Shown here: piece by piece, positions 1 to 13,544 of the stretch
How positions within the stretch are numbered: the first letter of the stretch is position 1
Layout of the letters: the number at the start of each line of letters is the position of its first letter
DNA from: Oegoconia quadripuncta
Lineage: Eukaryota; Arthropoda; Insecta; Lepidoptera; Autostichidae
Length of the DNA stretch: 64,000 nt
Direction of reading: 5' to 3'
NCBI GenBank assembly: GCA_949316235.1
Contig: OX438749.1
Location: forward strand, 15,702,414-15,766,413
Notes under the pieces: generated by a model
Told to the model about the DNA's origin: nothing
The model's database searches: none
What the model saw: the letters and a program-made list of their open reading frames with translations, nothing else
Translations under genes and position numbers: made by a program

Positions 1-1482
1 AGTGCGTAAACGCACGTTAGCGGCAACTTTTCAGAAAACGTCTGAGGCTACGTCTTGACAGCTGATGATGCACCCCGTATGGAAACATGATTACAGCTCT
101 TTTATTTCACACAATAGCTAGAATCGCAGAAGTAACACAATTCCATTATATCGCCCGGGTAGCCAGCACAGATTACCTACATAAAGCTGTTGTGTTTTAT
201 GGCTACATCGAAATCTGTAGAGCGAAATAAACGTTAGTAGGTAATTTAGTACAGCCGACAACACGGCGACCGTCACACTACCAGCACACATTAAATAATA
301 GTTCCTACCTACCAGTGCACGGTAAAGGGTTTTCGTTTACTGTGACCAGTGTAAACTGGCCACTCGACGCTATCTGAATATAGAACGCCGCGAGATCCGT
401 TTATATAAAGTGTTACAGTCGTCGTGCCGCCATGTGTACCTACGTGGTAACAGTGGATCAAATCAAATCCGATAAAAGTTTTCAAAGCAATGTAAGTACC
501 ACGGAGCAAAGGAATAGGTCGTTGACTACCATTGAACAAGTTATGATTTATCCAAGAAACATGCTGTTGTATAATCGTTAACATTATATAAATAATTTAA
601 AGTATATCTACGGAATTACCTATAGTACTGTTGGATTTTAGGTAAGAAGAAATTTTGAGGTATGCACAATATACTTGTAGTGTCTAATTCTGCAACAAAT
701 TCAAATAAGGAAGGCACTAGCCAGCTGCAGTGTTGACAATAATCTATGCCCGACTATAACAGACTGTCAGTATCTATTCCGCTCGAACAAGTCTAGTCTA
801 GCAATACTGCAACGCCTTTCAGTGGCACCCGCACGGAATAAGACGTGGAATCTTTATTTATTGACTCATGTTCTCTCCCTGTGGCTGAGCTTGCACAAAA
901 GGCGGAGATTTAGGGTTGTGTACTTTATAAAGTGGCTTGTAGTCTAAGACGGGGATTTTTAAATAACTTTGTGGAAGATGGGGCATGAAATATGGTAGGG
1001 ATTCGCAGTACTCAGATGATTAGATCAATATCTTACTCGTATACAGTTTAGTACAGATTCTATACGAAGGCAGTTTACAGAAGGAAGAATATACCTACTG
1101 GTCTTACGAACAACCGACCAATATAAAACTCTTTCGACTACTGACTACAGCTTGATTTGTCAACTAATTTGTCTACGTGTTAACTACACGCTCCAAGCCT
1201 CAGACAAGCAATAATTAATTGGAGTTAATTTAAGTTCTTGTCAATCAACAAGTTACGCAGTCAGGTGTCACTCAATGTTTCAACCCCCTTTACCTCATAA
1301 GTAGGTACCCCGAATCTGAGTTAGATTGTTACCCATTTATTACACGCAATATGCCCTATATCCTGTACTGTTTAATCTCTGTTCTTGTAACTCTAACTAG
1401 TTTTCATACTGGAAACTATTTAATCAACCACAGTAAAGATTATCAGATATTTTCTGTATAGTTGAGGATGAGGACAAATGAG
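1..1482. other. No gene recognised
   Basis: AT-rich sequence with a short - strand ORF (309-584) that has no recognisable motif or splice context. Confidence 0.5.
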
Positions 1483-1605
1483 GATTCCAGCAACACGTGA
1501 CGCCAGAATGCACACTTAAGACATGGAATAACTCTTTAAACTACAGTAGCAATAATTGTCTCCTTTGGGAACAATTTGGCACTATTTTAGTAGGTACATT
1601 TTTTC
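1483..1605 (+). repeat. Uninterrupted copy of a dispersed repeat
   Basis: ATTCCAGCAACACGTGACGC and CCAGAATGC, then ACTACAGTAGCAATAATTG and CCTTTGGGAAC, match 23640-23950, where a family D element is inserted. Confidence 0.55.
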
Positions 1606-1877
1606 ACAAAATAGCTGGATTCCACTTCGAGTATCAGGTATGTCGTGCATGGAATGTATTGATTATATCACTGATAATACATATTTTGATCTTTATTTTT
1701 TTTTTCATTCATCATTATAAGTATACCTATGTATGTATATAAAAATAATAAAATGAAAATTTTATCATAGGCGCTGACATAGAAAAATATTTTATAATAA
1801 TCATGACGGGAGTAAACATTGAAAATAACTGTTTGATAGATAAGTATTAGTAGTAAATAATTTTTACCCGACTGCCC

Positions 1878-2085
1878 AAGAAAGGAAAGTAATATTTTCG
1901 TGTGTATGTATGTATGTATGTCCGTTCCTTTGGCGCATCCTGTAGCCTAAACGGCTGGACTGATTTCGAAATGCATGGCGACCCTAGATTCATCTTGATA
2001 CCTGGAGTATCATAAGTTACATTTTATGGTAAAAAATCCAACATGGCGTCCGCAAAATACCAATTATTTACTTAGTCGCTGATTC
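1878..2085 (+). repeat. Interspersed repeat family E
   Basis: CTGCCCAAGAAAGGAAAG, a (TGTA)n microsatellite, GGCGCATCCTGTAGCCTAAA and ATTTCGAAATGCATGGCG are shared with 13545, 17336 and 28090. Confidence 0.6.
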
Positions 2086-2424
2086 AAACACGATAGAATT
2101 CACACAACGGAATTCAAAGGATATTTTGAAGTTGATTGTTTGGGTTGTTTGGTTTTGTCTGGCTTAATACAGACTTACAAGACCAAACATACCTAATTAA
2201 AAAAAAACCATTTATAAAATTAAGCTTCTTTGACGTATCAACGTCTAGAAATTCTCTAAATCTAAATAAAACCTTCAATCAACTCCCATTGGTTCCACGA
2301 ACGTCGATGCTTCGGCGACCACTCTCTCCGACCGATGTTACAAATAGAATCATTAGACCATACCATTGATCTTAATTTAGGATAGGTAACATGTGACCAT
2401 AATAATAAGTTAGTAAAATAAAGT

Positions 2425-2490
2425 CAAATCAATTCAAAAATATTTTATTCAATATAGGATACAAAAATATCACTTATTAAAAGTCAACAT
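2425..2490 (-). repeat. LINE-like 3' end (AATATTTTATT type)
   Basis: CAAATCAATTCAAAAATATT and TTATTCAATATAGGATAC, then ATCACTTATTAAAAGTC, resemble 53083-53135. Confidence 0.4.
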
Positions 2491-3289
2491 GTTGTTTTTT
2501 TAAATCTATAGTTTTTTTAACCCTTATTTGACAGGGAATTTAAGCGGTAATATTCAATAAAACTCATGTATACACGTGATCTTGGGGCAATAATAATATA
2601 AGATGTGAAAAAAAAAAAATTATATATTCAGATATTCAGAAAACCAAGCAGCGAACATTGCCAAATATGCCGAGAATGACCACTGGTTTGTAATGTGTCC
2701 TGAGATGAACATTGTCAAATTAGTGTATAAATTAATACAGCAGTTTACGTCACTCGGATATTATTTATTTCGAGTGGAATTTAAAAAAAAACAATTACGT
2801 GTATTTTAACCAGTAACAAAACGAAATCTTATGTCACATTTTTAGTCAAAATTTACATCTCCCCTTATCTTCTTTCATGCTGGGAAGTGGCCAACATTAC
2901 CGTATTTGAATGAAATTCTACATAATGATATTAGCATGTCAGCCAGGTCTACGCCCCCCATAATTATGTTTATTATAAAACCCGGATACTGGTAAGAAAT
3001 ACCAAGCTATATTTTTTTTATTTGAAGAGTTCACCACAGCGAACAACGTCAAATTAAGGGTAACTAACTCAGGGTCACGAAAGTGATGAAAAATGCAAAA
3101 GATGAGAAGTATATTATGTTTGGTCTGCTATGATTGAGTGTGTTCACCTAAACGTGCGAGCATAATACAAAAATTAGACAAATTATTAAGAATATTTTCA
3201 TAAAATGAATTCCTTTCAGATGAATTGTTACAGCGGCATTTAAAAACCCAATCTTTCTTTTTTTCAAAAAAATATGTACGTAGGTACCT
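2491..3289. other. No gene recognised
   Basis: AT-rich with poly-A/poly-T runs; no ORF of note and no repeat match within the window. Confidence 0.5.
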
Positions 3290-3658
3290 GGCTTTTTAGC
3301 GGGATTTCACCAAGTGATGTAGCCATTGGTATTGCATATTTCTCTATAATTCCTGAAATTTTAATATTATGAATATTAATGTGTAATAAAGGCAAATATT
3401 GTGCAGCAAAATCAGTTATTGTATAAAAGTGAAGGAAAGTGTATGACTGAGCTTTCGTGTTTCAACAAGAAGCTACCAAAATATTCCATCAGGTACTGAT
3501 AGTCTGTCACCCAACAGAAGATCATTTCACTTCACTTTTTTGGGTTTTTTATCGTGTAAATGACAATAATATATTGAAATGAAACACTCAACCGACACTG
3601 GCAGAAGTGTCGCCTGAATAGACTGACGATTGCTAATAGTAGGAAGAAAGAAGAAGTA
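3290..3658 (+). mobile_element. Retroposon family C, copy 1
   Basis: Starts GGCTTTTTAGCGGGATTTC; shares AATATTGTGCAGCAAA, a GTGAAGGAAAGTGTATGAC block and a TAGTAGGAAGAAAGAAGAA end with the copy at 56010, and the head with copies at 48860 and 49872. Confidence 0.65.
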
Positions 3659-4741
3659 GATAGCTATTCCGTGCTTCAGCGATGATTCCTACAAATTATA
3701 CCCTATTAATACTTTTACGTAAATACTACTTCACTTTTGACTACCTACCCGTTAATATTATATTGGAGTTTTTCCAAACTAAAGTCTGCAACGTCAATAA
3801 ACAATCGAAACATCCTTGAAAACTAAAAGCAATTTCTCACAAAACTAATAAATTATTTATCTGAAGTCAAATTCAATCCGCAATATTAATTTTGCGCCGT
3901 CATAAAGGCTCTCTGGCAGACAAATATTCCTGAAACTAAAGCAATATTCTGCACACGTCCTCGCCTCTATGATAACGGGGGTTGAAGATACAAAGAAACT
4001 ACGTAGCTCATTGGAGCACGAAATGATAGAGATCGCATAAAGACTCTCCCAATACAGGCGGCTACATCATACAACACCTGTGATCATTATTTTTTACACG
4101 TCAGAGATTATGTTCGTCTGTCAAATAATTACGAAAATTAAAATATTGTAACTCAATTTTATTTTGTAGTAAAATTCAAACAGATGTCTATCTATATGTG
4201 CCTTTCCACTTTCTTTGGATTTCGATCCTGTATTGTTTCTGAAATAAAGGTATTGAATGAGTATTTTCCCTAATTTATTCCATACAAGGTTAGTCGGAAA
4301 GGTTAGTGTCGTGAGCAGAACACATTACCATGGTTCACAAATTTTAAAATTTTAAAGAAAAACGTTTTGAATCCCCGTAATACAACAGTGACCGATCAAT
4401 TGTAGCAATAGCTAGCAATAAAAAAGGTAAAATTTTAATTTTGAAAAAAAAAAATATGTCGTGGTAACGTCTTATAGTCGTGATACTTTATAACCCCCCT
4501 TACGGCTTAGAACACCCTTTTTTAACATTCTACATATATCTCCGTAACCAATAACGTTGCGAGTTGAAATGTTTTCAAGCAGCCCCACTTTAGTTTCTCC
4601 ATAATCGAAACTTTGATTGGACAATTTTCCACAAGAAGGGAACAAAAGTATTACACATGGCAATTTTTCAATACTATCATAGGTAAAATTATATGAAATC
4701 CAATAATTGGCGGTGAATTTTTGTAACACATTGTTAGGATT
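3659..4741. other. No gene recognised
   Basis: AT-rich sequence without recognisable coding or repeat content. Confidence 0.5.
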
Positions 4742-4944
4742 GATGAAGAGAGTGATGAATATGGATGTCGATGGTTGGAAAGGAAGAGGAAGACCACGGA
4801 AAAGATGGATGGATTGTTTAAGGGATGTTATGAACGAAAAGGGCGTGAATATGAGGTAACTAACGGCTGATAGAGATTGGAAGGAAAAGACGTACTGCGC
4901 GATCCCGAATAAATTGGGACCAGGGCAAGAAGATGGTGGTCTTG
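4742..4944 (+). pseudogene. LINE reverse-transcriptase C-terminal fragment
   Basis: Translation gives GWKGRGRPRKRWMDCLRD, a stop, then LTADRDWKEKTYCA and PNKLGPGQ, the C-terminal tail pattern of insect non-LTR polymerases. At least one in-frame stop. It abuts a family A SINE. Confidence 0.7.
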
Positions 4945-5264
4945 CTTTTTTTTTATGCACAACGGGTTCGTACTTGACCTCAATCACACCTGATGTTAAG
5001 TGAAGATGAGGCCGAAGGTGGAAGCGTACTGACCCGGAAACCCCAACACATTTGGGGGACTGGCTATCTGACAACTGGAACACAACAATGCTATTAACAT
5101 TGCTGATTGGCGGCAGATTTAGATAAGATGGTGAGAGCCAGGCAGACATTTAAAATGCCCTAGCACCAACCAAACCGAGTACTTAAACATGTACCCCGCT
5201 GGAGATCGAACCCGCGACCTCCGAATCGTAAACCCAATGTTGTTTACATTGAGCCACGCAGATT
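4945..5264 (-). mobile_element. tRNA-derived SINE, family A, copy 1
   Basis: On the - strand it begins GTGGCTCAATGTAAACAAC (A-box-like), has a GCGGGTTCGATC B box about 45 nt later, then a family-specific body (TTTAAATGTC, CCAGTCCCCCAAATGTG, CATCAGGTGTGATTG) and an A-rich tail. It is directly adjacent to a LINE 3' fragment at 4742-4944. Confidence 0.85.
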
Positions 5265-5944
5265 GTTTTAAAGGATTTAGTAAAGACTGAAGAAAGTTAC
5301 CCATATTATGATATACTTAAATAAGGGTAAATCATCTCATGAAAAGCTATCATAAATGCCGCTCCATTGGAGTGGCTTACATCTGTAGCAAATTTTTTTT
5401 ATAAATTATCCCAAAAAATTTAAACAAGCTACAGTCTGTCCTATAGAGTATATCGTATCTCCACAGGACACAACCTAAAGTTACTATTTTCTTTCTACAC
5501 GTTGGTTTTTGAGAACGAAAACTCGAGCTCAACTCGTGCTTCCTTTGAGTGGGTTGGTAAACAAGTTACACCGTGTACCAAAGTTTCTGTGGCTAGTGAG
5601 GCGGAAAATTTAAATTCGCCCGGGTAGACTACAATATTTCTTTTAGTTTCCTAGCAAACTAAGTAGTTAGACGCTTGCCTTAGCTTGGAGCTTTAAATTT
5701 CTCTTTCACTAGAATACTAGATCGTGTCTCCTAATCTTAGTGTTTGAAGTATGAAGATTTTTATATTAGAATAACCGATTACTTGAGCGATAATAACGCA
5801 TGGAACTCATAGCTCGATAGTCAAGGTGTTTCTTTGATTTGTATTAGTAAAATGAAGTACTTATCGAACATTTATTGACACTAAAAGAGTAACCGATAAA
5901 TTGCTTGAGCTTATCAAAGAAATACTAATAATGATGTACACTGT

Positions 5945-6113
5945 ATGTAATCTAATTTAATTAATGAAATTTGGTATATCGGTAGAATATACCCTGGATT
6001 GAGACATAGGGTATTTTTTATCCCGATAAAGTGAGTAGTTCCCGCAAGATATACAAATTTCCGTGACAAAGTTATACTACGCAGGCGAAGCCGCGGGTGG
6101 AAAGCTAGTCATT
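5945..6113 (+). repeat. RTE-like LINE/SINE tail, family D
   Basis: GAAATTTGGTATATCGG, TTATCCCGATAAAGTGAG and the end GCCGCGGGTGGAAAGCTAGT are shared with copies at 10003, 16312, 23690 and 38088. Confidence 0.65.
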
Positions 6114-6474
6114 TATACCGTTTTTGTTAAATGTGCAAGAAAGACTTTTTGATTAACTAAAGACTGTATATACCGAACGCTTGGTATATGTAGGTAACTA
6201 CTCAAAACAAAAACTATTTTAGAGTATACATTTTTCCCATGAAATAAATAATAAATAAATATTTGGGACATTTACAGCATATCTACTTAGTTCTAATCTA
6301 AGCAAACATAGTTTTTTTTATATGTATATGAGAGGGCGGCAAACGAGCGTAACGAGTATAATATTTATTTAAATAAAGGTACAAGACTCGGGAATAAATA
6401 TTCGTACTCATCACACAAACATTTACTCCTGGAAGGATTCGAATTGATTTCTAAGGCACACCTACACAAATAAT

Positions 6475-7090
6475 TATTGATTTCGATATTAGACCACTCT
6501 GTATCAGACTAACTAACGCTCCGAGATTTTGGAGTTACGATATAGATAGATAGATAGATAAAGCATTTATTTACGCCACTGCGTTCACACAACTACACAA
6601 TTTTATTACAAAGAAATATACATACAAATAAACGTAAAGACTAGAAAATACAAAGAGCGAGTGTGTGCCGCAGTAGCACAATATACCTACTGAGATTTCG
6701 AGATTCATGCCATTCTTAATTGATTTATAGAAAGTTTTAAATCGCGTTGTTTAATTTGTCTAGAAAGCTGACAGCAGGCGCCGACCTCCAGCGCTTATCG
6801 GGAACCGCGCAGATTATCGTTGTATCGGAAATATTCGGAACTTGACAGCGCTTATTCGGCACGAAGTAAGAAGACTGCGTACGCCGACTACTTGCGCGGA
6901 TCGGATCCGCAAAGCGCTAGAGGTCAACGCCAGCTGTCGGCTTTCTACCTGAAACAACGCGGACTAGGTGTAACTTTCTATGAGTCAACTAAGAATGGCA
7001 TGAATCTCGAAAACTCAGTCGGTATATCGTAACACCAAAATCTCGGAGCGTTAGTCTGGTACAGAGTGGTCCAATATCGAAATGAATAAA
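6475..7090. mobile_element. TIR-flanked non-autonomous element with GC-rich core
   Basis: Left TTTCGATATTAGACCACTC with AACGCTCCGAGATTTTGG, and the right-hand reverse complement TTTCGATATTGGACCACTC with the same second block, form inverted repeats of about 55 bp. The interior has a GATA microsatellite (6540-6560), a TTTATTTACGCCAC block and a GC-rich stretch with a 70-codon ORF (6820-7032) I do not recognise. Confidence 0.65.
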
Positions 7091-10002
7091 ATGAGCTATT
7101 TTGAGTTTTATTAAAGCGTACCTAAACCATATCGGGTCCATCATTGCTACCACAGATCATTGAGTGGTTGGTCTGTGATTGCCACTCTTGCCCGTCAAGA
7201 GCGCAACAAAATCTATAACTTTATAGTGAATATGTTCAATTCCGATACTGAGGTGTAATATCAGAATAGAACCATACAAAGTTATAAATAATAGCAGACC
7301 AAACATAATAAGTTGAGGCGTACCCATCATCAACGAGACTTTTTGTATACCTACAAATATTGCTTGTTTCCAAACACAAAACTTACGAGGCGTTAATTAA
7401 TATAATAAATTCTTAATCTGATAAGCCAAATAATTTGAATCCATTTCTAGATGTTTGAGAAATTGGATCATTATTATTATTAGTCATTGCTAATACGTTG
7501 GTATGGAAACGGATTATGGTTACATTTAATCCTTAGGTTCTATCTACTAATATTTTGTACGTCTGTGAGAAAACATTCCGATATTGGCGATATATCATGC
7601 CCTAATTGTGACTGTGAATGAAATATAATAAATTATAACAAATAATGACTAAAACCACAAAACATCCGTAAAACACACACAACATAAAATATTCAAGCTG
7701 AAATTGTCAAGTTTACAAAAATTGGAATAGTCGTATATGCTCTTTGCCACTATATTTTTAAAAAAATGGGCTGTTAATGCTGTCACTGTCAACTACTGTC
7801 AAGTGTCATACAAGCAAATGTCAAATTTCAGATGTCGATGCGCTTCTTTGATGATGATTTATAAATAAAATATCCCGTCTACGTCTAGTAAGTAAATTGA
7901 CCTTGCGTGACTAAAGACGCACACGAAGCCTGGCAGTGTCTGTAACACGTTCATGTTTTTCACAAAAAACTTGTTTTCCCGCTGTGAACAACGTGATCTG
8001 TGAGTGAGGAGGAAACCGTACACACGAAGGTATTGTGCAAAATTATATTTGTTACACTTTCTATTTTATGTCAATTAATTCTCCAATGTATTCCCTTTGA
8101 CTTGATAAAATTACTTTTGAATTATGTTTTATTTTTCTTCTTATTTGGATATAATACAAGCATTGTTTATTTCTGTCGATGACATGACGGCATCCTTACG
8201 AAGAATTACGATAATAAATAGTCACAGATGTGGGCTCTATTTTTAACTGTTTGAGAGAAATATAACTCTGAGTTCAAGGCAAAAAATTCAAATATTTTTT
8301 TTTATCTGTGATGACAGTTCTACTTTACGTAGGTACCTACTTTCAATTACAAAACTTATATTTTATTGTTAGATATGGGGCACAATCGAAAAGGAATACT
8401 TTTTATCTAATATTTCGGTCACAGTGTACCCTTTGTTACTATTTTCTTCCAATATTGCAGTATTTACCTACATAATAATAAGATAAAACAAATCATCTTG
8501 CAATGGGCGTTACTTGAAATTTTAGAATGACCTTACACCTTTAAGATAAAGATTAATGATTGAACTAAATGAACTAAACCTTCAATGAATGAGTTTATCC
8601 TTAAAGTTTGGACAATGAATCTGTAATAAGTAGATATTTGTACTAATATAATATTGAAGCAGATAATTGTAGGAATATCGAAAATGGAAAGTTATACATC
8701 ACCTTAACAACAACATTAAGTATTTCCCGTTTTCAATAATTTATAACATTCTAACAACTCAGAGCTTAATTGCAGGTGATAATAGCATTTTTGCAACTAT
8801 CTAATTATTATTCGACTCAACTAGTCCTTCCAACAGCCACATTGGAGATTTTCAGGAATAGCCCACTGTTCCTGTCCCTGTCCCAATGTATGCTACACTG
8901 TACAGCATAGATGAATTCGTTAATGATAAAAACTTTGAACTGGTGTAATAGTAAATGTGAATCATATGACAAAGATAATGACAGTGTTATATTTGTATGT
9001 ATTACTTAAAGATAAAATTGCATATGTACATACAAATAGACACATTGAAGAAAGTTACATTTTAAAATAGAATTATATGCCATCATTAATATTATTGACA
9101 TCTTATTACATTCGTTGAAATAGACTAAGGTGTACTTTCAATTTACTATTATTTGTTTATTGTTGATTGAGTATGGAATTGGCGCACATTCTTTGAACTT
9201 GCAACATACATATGTAGCTTCATAAAAATTATAACTATTGGTAATTGAAACAACATTATTAGCATAGATATCCCTTTCCTCCATATTGCCATGCCTGACC
9301 AGGTACATGTGTATGTTAGTACTTACCTATGTATTGTAACTATGACATGTGTAATGCAATAAATATATGAATATGAATATTAATTTTTAATGCCCTATAC
9401 ATAACATTCTAAGTATTAAGCCTGTCTGTCGGTTACTCTGTGTAACTGGTATTGTAGAGACAAAGAAGCTGAATCAATTTGAAGGTATTTTTTTTTTATT
9501 TCAAAAGCAGAGGTTTAGATGGCTTTTGATGGAAAAGTTCAATAAACTGGCCAAAAAAGTAAAAACAAATTTTAAATGAAAGAAAAGTTAATGTTAATTA
9601 ACAATAAGACTGTGCGTAATACAATATATGCAATGAAATGATAAATGATAATTTCATATTCTTCCATTAATTTAAAATACTATTGTAAGATATGTGAATA
9701 TTTTTTTTACACATTTGTCTAACTTCCTATATTTCAAATACTTTCCCTCTGTGTCCAAAGCTTTGGGCCAGCCTGTCTGAAACAATTTTTTTTAAAACAG
9801 TTTGTAATATTATCAACTGAATTGCAAATTGCCAGATTAGCAGTTCTGCATTTTGGTTTGTTTTTAAAAACATTTATTCTTTTAAATGTTTGTTAGTCCA
9901 TTCATTTATATCAAATCAGGCAATATAGATTTGATACACTTTCTGTTACGGGATTTAATACATGTGTTACACTTTTATACTGATAATCAACTTCCAAGAA
10001 TG
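7091..10002. other. No gene recognised; one exon-like stretch
   Basis: Mostly AT-rich. Around 7900-8027 a less AT-rich stretch ends in CACGAAG followed by GTATTG, which could be an untranslated exon with a donor, but nothing confirms it. Confidence 0.4.
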
Positions 10003-10215
10003 TTATAAATGTGAATGTCTGTTTGTTGCTCAATCACAGCAAAATGGGTGATCGGTTTTAGATGAAATTTGGTACACAGGTAAAATATGCCCTGACACAG
10101 GATATAGAATGGTTTTATACCGATAAAGTGAATAGTTTCCACATGCCAAATTACACATAAACAAATGTATTCATATTATCTAATTCCATGCGAGCGATAT
10201 CGTGGGTAAATGTTA
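10003..10215 (+). repeat. RTE-like tail, family D
   Basis: Starts TTATAAATGTGAATGTCTG and has GAAATTTGGTACACAGG and TATACCGATAAAGTGAATAG. The 3' end is diverged (GCGATATCGTGGGTAAATG). Confidence 0.6.
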
Positions 10216-10904
10216 GTCAATATAATATTCCAAATCTACCATCAATAATCGCCAAAAAGGTAGGAGTTACTCAGAAGCAACTGTTGCAACTAAATACTTC
10301 GAATTGGTTTTACAAGTGTTATTATATTCTATGATCAAGCAGCTAACCATTAATTATATTCAAATTAATTTTATTTCAAATTTTGAAACAAACACTGACA
10401 TGACATTATGCACCCAATTATATATCCAACTTTAATGTAATATAAAGTTTGAACGAAGTACCACCAACTACACATCACATTAATTATTAAACACTTTGAA
10501 AATGGGACAAATACAAGAGAAAAAATGCCAACGATAAAGAGTTCTTTCCAATGTTAAAATGAATTGACATTTTTATTACTTTGTATCCAAATAATGACAC
10601 ATGCAATATACCAATAACAGGGAATTAGATAATATAACTACTACAATAGTATTATTAACAACGGAAATAATATTTTTCCCCCTGCAAGAAGTACAGCAGA
10701 TCTCACTCAACCAATTGAAATATCCTGTTTGTTATTTATTCTTGTATACCAACGAGGTTTTACTGGTCCTACTAGAAAACACGCGCCAAATGTGACTAGG
10801 ACTTGAACCTTGAGGGTTCCGTACTTGTTTAACATCCGATGATATCACTGGTATGATAAACTATTTAAACTGAATATTAGTTACTTAGTTGAAGAATAAA
10901 TGTA

Positions 10905-11055
10905 GAGGAATACAGAGGTAGATGAAGACCGAAGAAGGTGTGGTTAGGCTGCATGAGGAATTATATGTGTGTACGGAGATGTCGGCTGATGGAGGAGAGT
11001 GGAAGAGGAAGACATGTTGTGGCGACCCCACCTAACGTGGGATAGGGGCAGGAAA
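10905..11055 (+). pseudogene. LINE C-terminal fragment
   Basis: Reads RGR(W)RPKKVWLGCMR-type sequence with frame problems, then MSADGGEWKRKTCCGDPT-type sequence, the same tail pattern as 4742-4944. Followed by GATAGGGGCAGGAAATTAATGA, the usual 3' end. Confidence 0.6.
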
Positions 11056-11328
11056 TTAATGATTAGTTACTTAGTTGAAGCTGTATTTTACGACAAAATT
11101 AATTTTGTCTCGTGATAATTTGATTTGGTAAATGGCAGCTCTTCCGAAAAAATCATTAGACATAAAATTAAAAGTTAATATTTCTCCGTTTTTTTTCCTT
11201 CAGATGTGGTTTAAGGCCTTCCTTGTTTTGTTCACAAGTCAGTTTGGGGATATGCGTTTAAAAAGCGTACGTAGACAACTATCATGTTCTCATTTACAAA
11301 TTCTAAATACTACATACGTATGTAGTAG

Positions 11329-11370
11329 CGAGTAGGTAGGTATATAGGTATCTACATACCTACCTACTCG
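11329..11370. repeat. Hairpin of GTAGGTAGG type, 15-bp arms
   Basis: CGAGTAGGTAGGTAT at 11329-11343 pairs exactly with 11356-11370; loop of 12 nt. Confidence 0.8.
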
Positions 11371-12330
11371 CCAACTACCCTTACAAAACTAACACGTAGT
11401 AAATACTGCAATAATGTAATGGGGGAGGACCTGATGACATTAAATACAGGCTACCGCCTAGTTTAGACATCAGTCTCCCACAATTTTTTACAATTGTAAC
11501 TGTGTTCCTACGATATGCTGTATTTTCTGAATGGTGGAGAGAAATAAATTAATTTTAAATAATTTCAGCTTGCCATTCCTAGCCATTTCGAAAAAAAATG
11601 GTCTATACCGACAGATAGACAACAAAGTGACCCTATCCCTTATTTGTACATTTTACATTGTACATTTTAACTTCCTAAAATCCGGCAACACATTGCCATT
11701 AGGCCAACCACACGTCACAAATTTTGCTGACATGGCTGAAATTGAACTCTAAATTACTGGAATCGATTTGTTGAGAATTTTTGAAATAGGAAAAAAAGCT
11801 ACTGTAATATTTTTAGATTTATACTATTTACATTTTATTCGGTTCACTTTTACAATGTCTTAACCACAGATTTATTTACTATTTATAGTAGTAGATCAAA
11901 CATTAATATACTTATATACAAAAGCCTACGCGTACCCTATGCAGCTTATGTCAACTATGAAAATTTTTATTTACAAATTGATGTGATGATGATAATGTTT
12001 ATTTCCGCCACAAAGGCAGCAGTAGGTAGTTACATACAGGTACATATAAATTTTGTACAAAAACAAAATTTAGTTAGGTATCGTTTTAGAAACGAAACTG
12101 GTTAGCGACGTTAATTCCAAAATATATTTCACGCATGACGTATTGTGCGCCATAAAAACGTCACTTTTGAGGGAGCGTTTCCTTTAGTCTACCGAAACCT
12201 AGTGCTCCACTGTACCATTATGGCGTGATGCCAGCGCCGCGACAGCCTGCTGATGCCGTAATATCCGATGGGCACTGGGGTATAAGTCACGTACCCTATA
12301 CTCCCAGAATGCTCAAAATCCTTTGCTGTA

Positions 12331-12641
12331 CAGGGTGAGTTCCTCCGATGCGAATTTAACTTATTCAAGAACTATAGCTTAAAAAAATATTGTCTTATTT
12401 ATTTAAGCTATAGTTCTTGAATAAGTGTAACGTCACCCAGAGGGTATTAAACACCCTATTAAGTGAAATTAACTAAAATTCACTAAATAAGTTATTAGTG
12501 TCACTGAAAGATGTGTCGCATCGCGCTTACGGCGTCGGCTCTCCGCATGTAAACTGACCCTTGCTCCAAAGGAGCTAACCGTTTAAAAATTTCGCCCTGT
12601 AGTATCGTGCAGTTCAAGAGCTGATGCTTAAAGTCACCCTG
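12331..12641. mobile_element. MITE with CAGGGTGA ends and TA duplication
   Basis: Starts CAGGGTGA and ends TCACCCTG, flanked by TA (12329-12330, 12642-12643), 311 bp. It contains a perfect 25-bp-arm hairpin at 12359-12426. No coding content. Ends and TA target fit a Tc1/mariner-derived MITE. Confidence 0.75.
12359..12426. repeat. Perfect hairpin, 25-bp arms
   Basis: Arms 12359-12383 and 12402-12426 are exact reverse complements with an 18-nt AT-rich loop. It lies inside the MITE at 12331-12641. Confidence 0.85.
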
Positions 12642-12816
12642 TATAAATGTATTCTAAAATTGGCGTGCAAATTGTACGCGCGGCTATTGCGGAAGTTTAT
12701 GCTTTATACTCGCGACGAGACGACGGTCGCTCGTACGATTGCATCGGAATGTAATTGGATCTTTTTAACGGATTTCCTGTTCACTACCAGTGAATATTTT
12801 TGTTTGTAAGACGTAT

Positions 12817-13160
12817 AACCGCCTTCGTGGATCAATGTAAACAACATTGGATTTACGATTCGAAGGTCGCGGGTTACATGTTTAAGTATTCGGTTGAATG
12901 GTGGTAGGGCATTTTAAAGGTCCGCCTGGCTAGCTACCACCATCTTATCTAAATCTGCCGCCTGCTGCTTGGCTTCATTGCTATGGCACAACAATGCTAT
13001 TAACATTGCTATGTTAATAACATTGTTGTATTCCGGTTGTCAGAGATAAAATAGCCAGTCCCCCAAATGTGTTGGGGTTTCCGGGTCAGTATATGCTTCC
13101 CCCTTCGACCTTATCTTCACTTAACATCAGGTGTGATTGAGGTCAAGTACCAACCAATTT
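12817..13160 (+). mobile_element. tRNA-derived SINE, family A, copy 2
   Basis: Same body as the copy at 4945, starting AACCGCCTTCGTGGATCAA. It is unusual in duplicating the TTAACATTGCTATG block internally, which lengthens it. The B box is mutated (GGGTTACATG). Confidence 0.8.
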
Positions 13161-13544
13161 TGTCGGCGTGATTAATAAAGCCTCGGACGGACAGACTGAC
13201 GTGGCGAAACTATAAGGGTTCCTTGTTTGCTACGGAACCCTAAAATTGTCAAAATAATCATTCATGGGAATTAGTCCAACTGTTATTTTTAAAATACAGA
13301 GAATATCCAAAAAATCTGTCTAATTTAAATCAAACAAACTGTAAAAACAATCGTACGTTGTATAGTTTATTATCCTTAGCCATATGGCCCATGGATGTAT
13401 CGTAAACGAAACTAATTTAGGCCACCTACTATCACGTACCTAAATCAAGTCATCATCGTCGGAGTTGCCTGGAACACGCGGTTGAGTTACACTACGTCTC
13501 ATTGTGTGATCGATACTCTAGGGATCTTTTTAACCAGATGGCCC

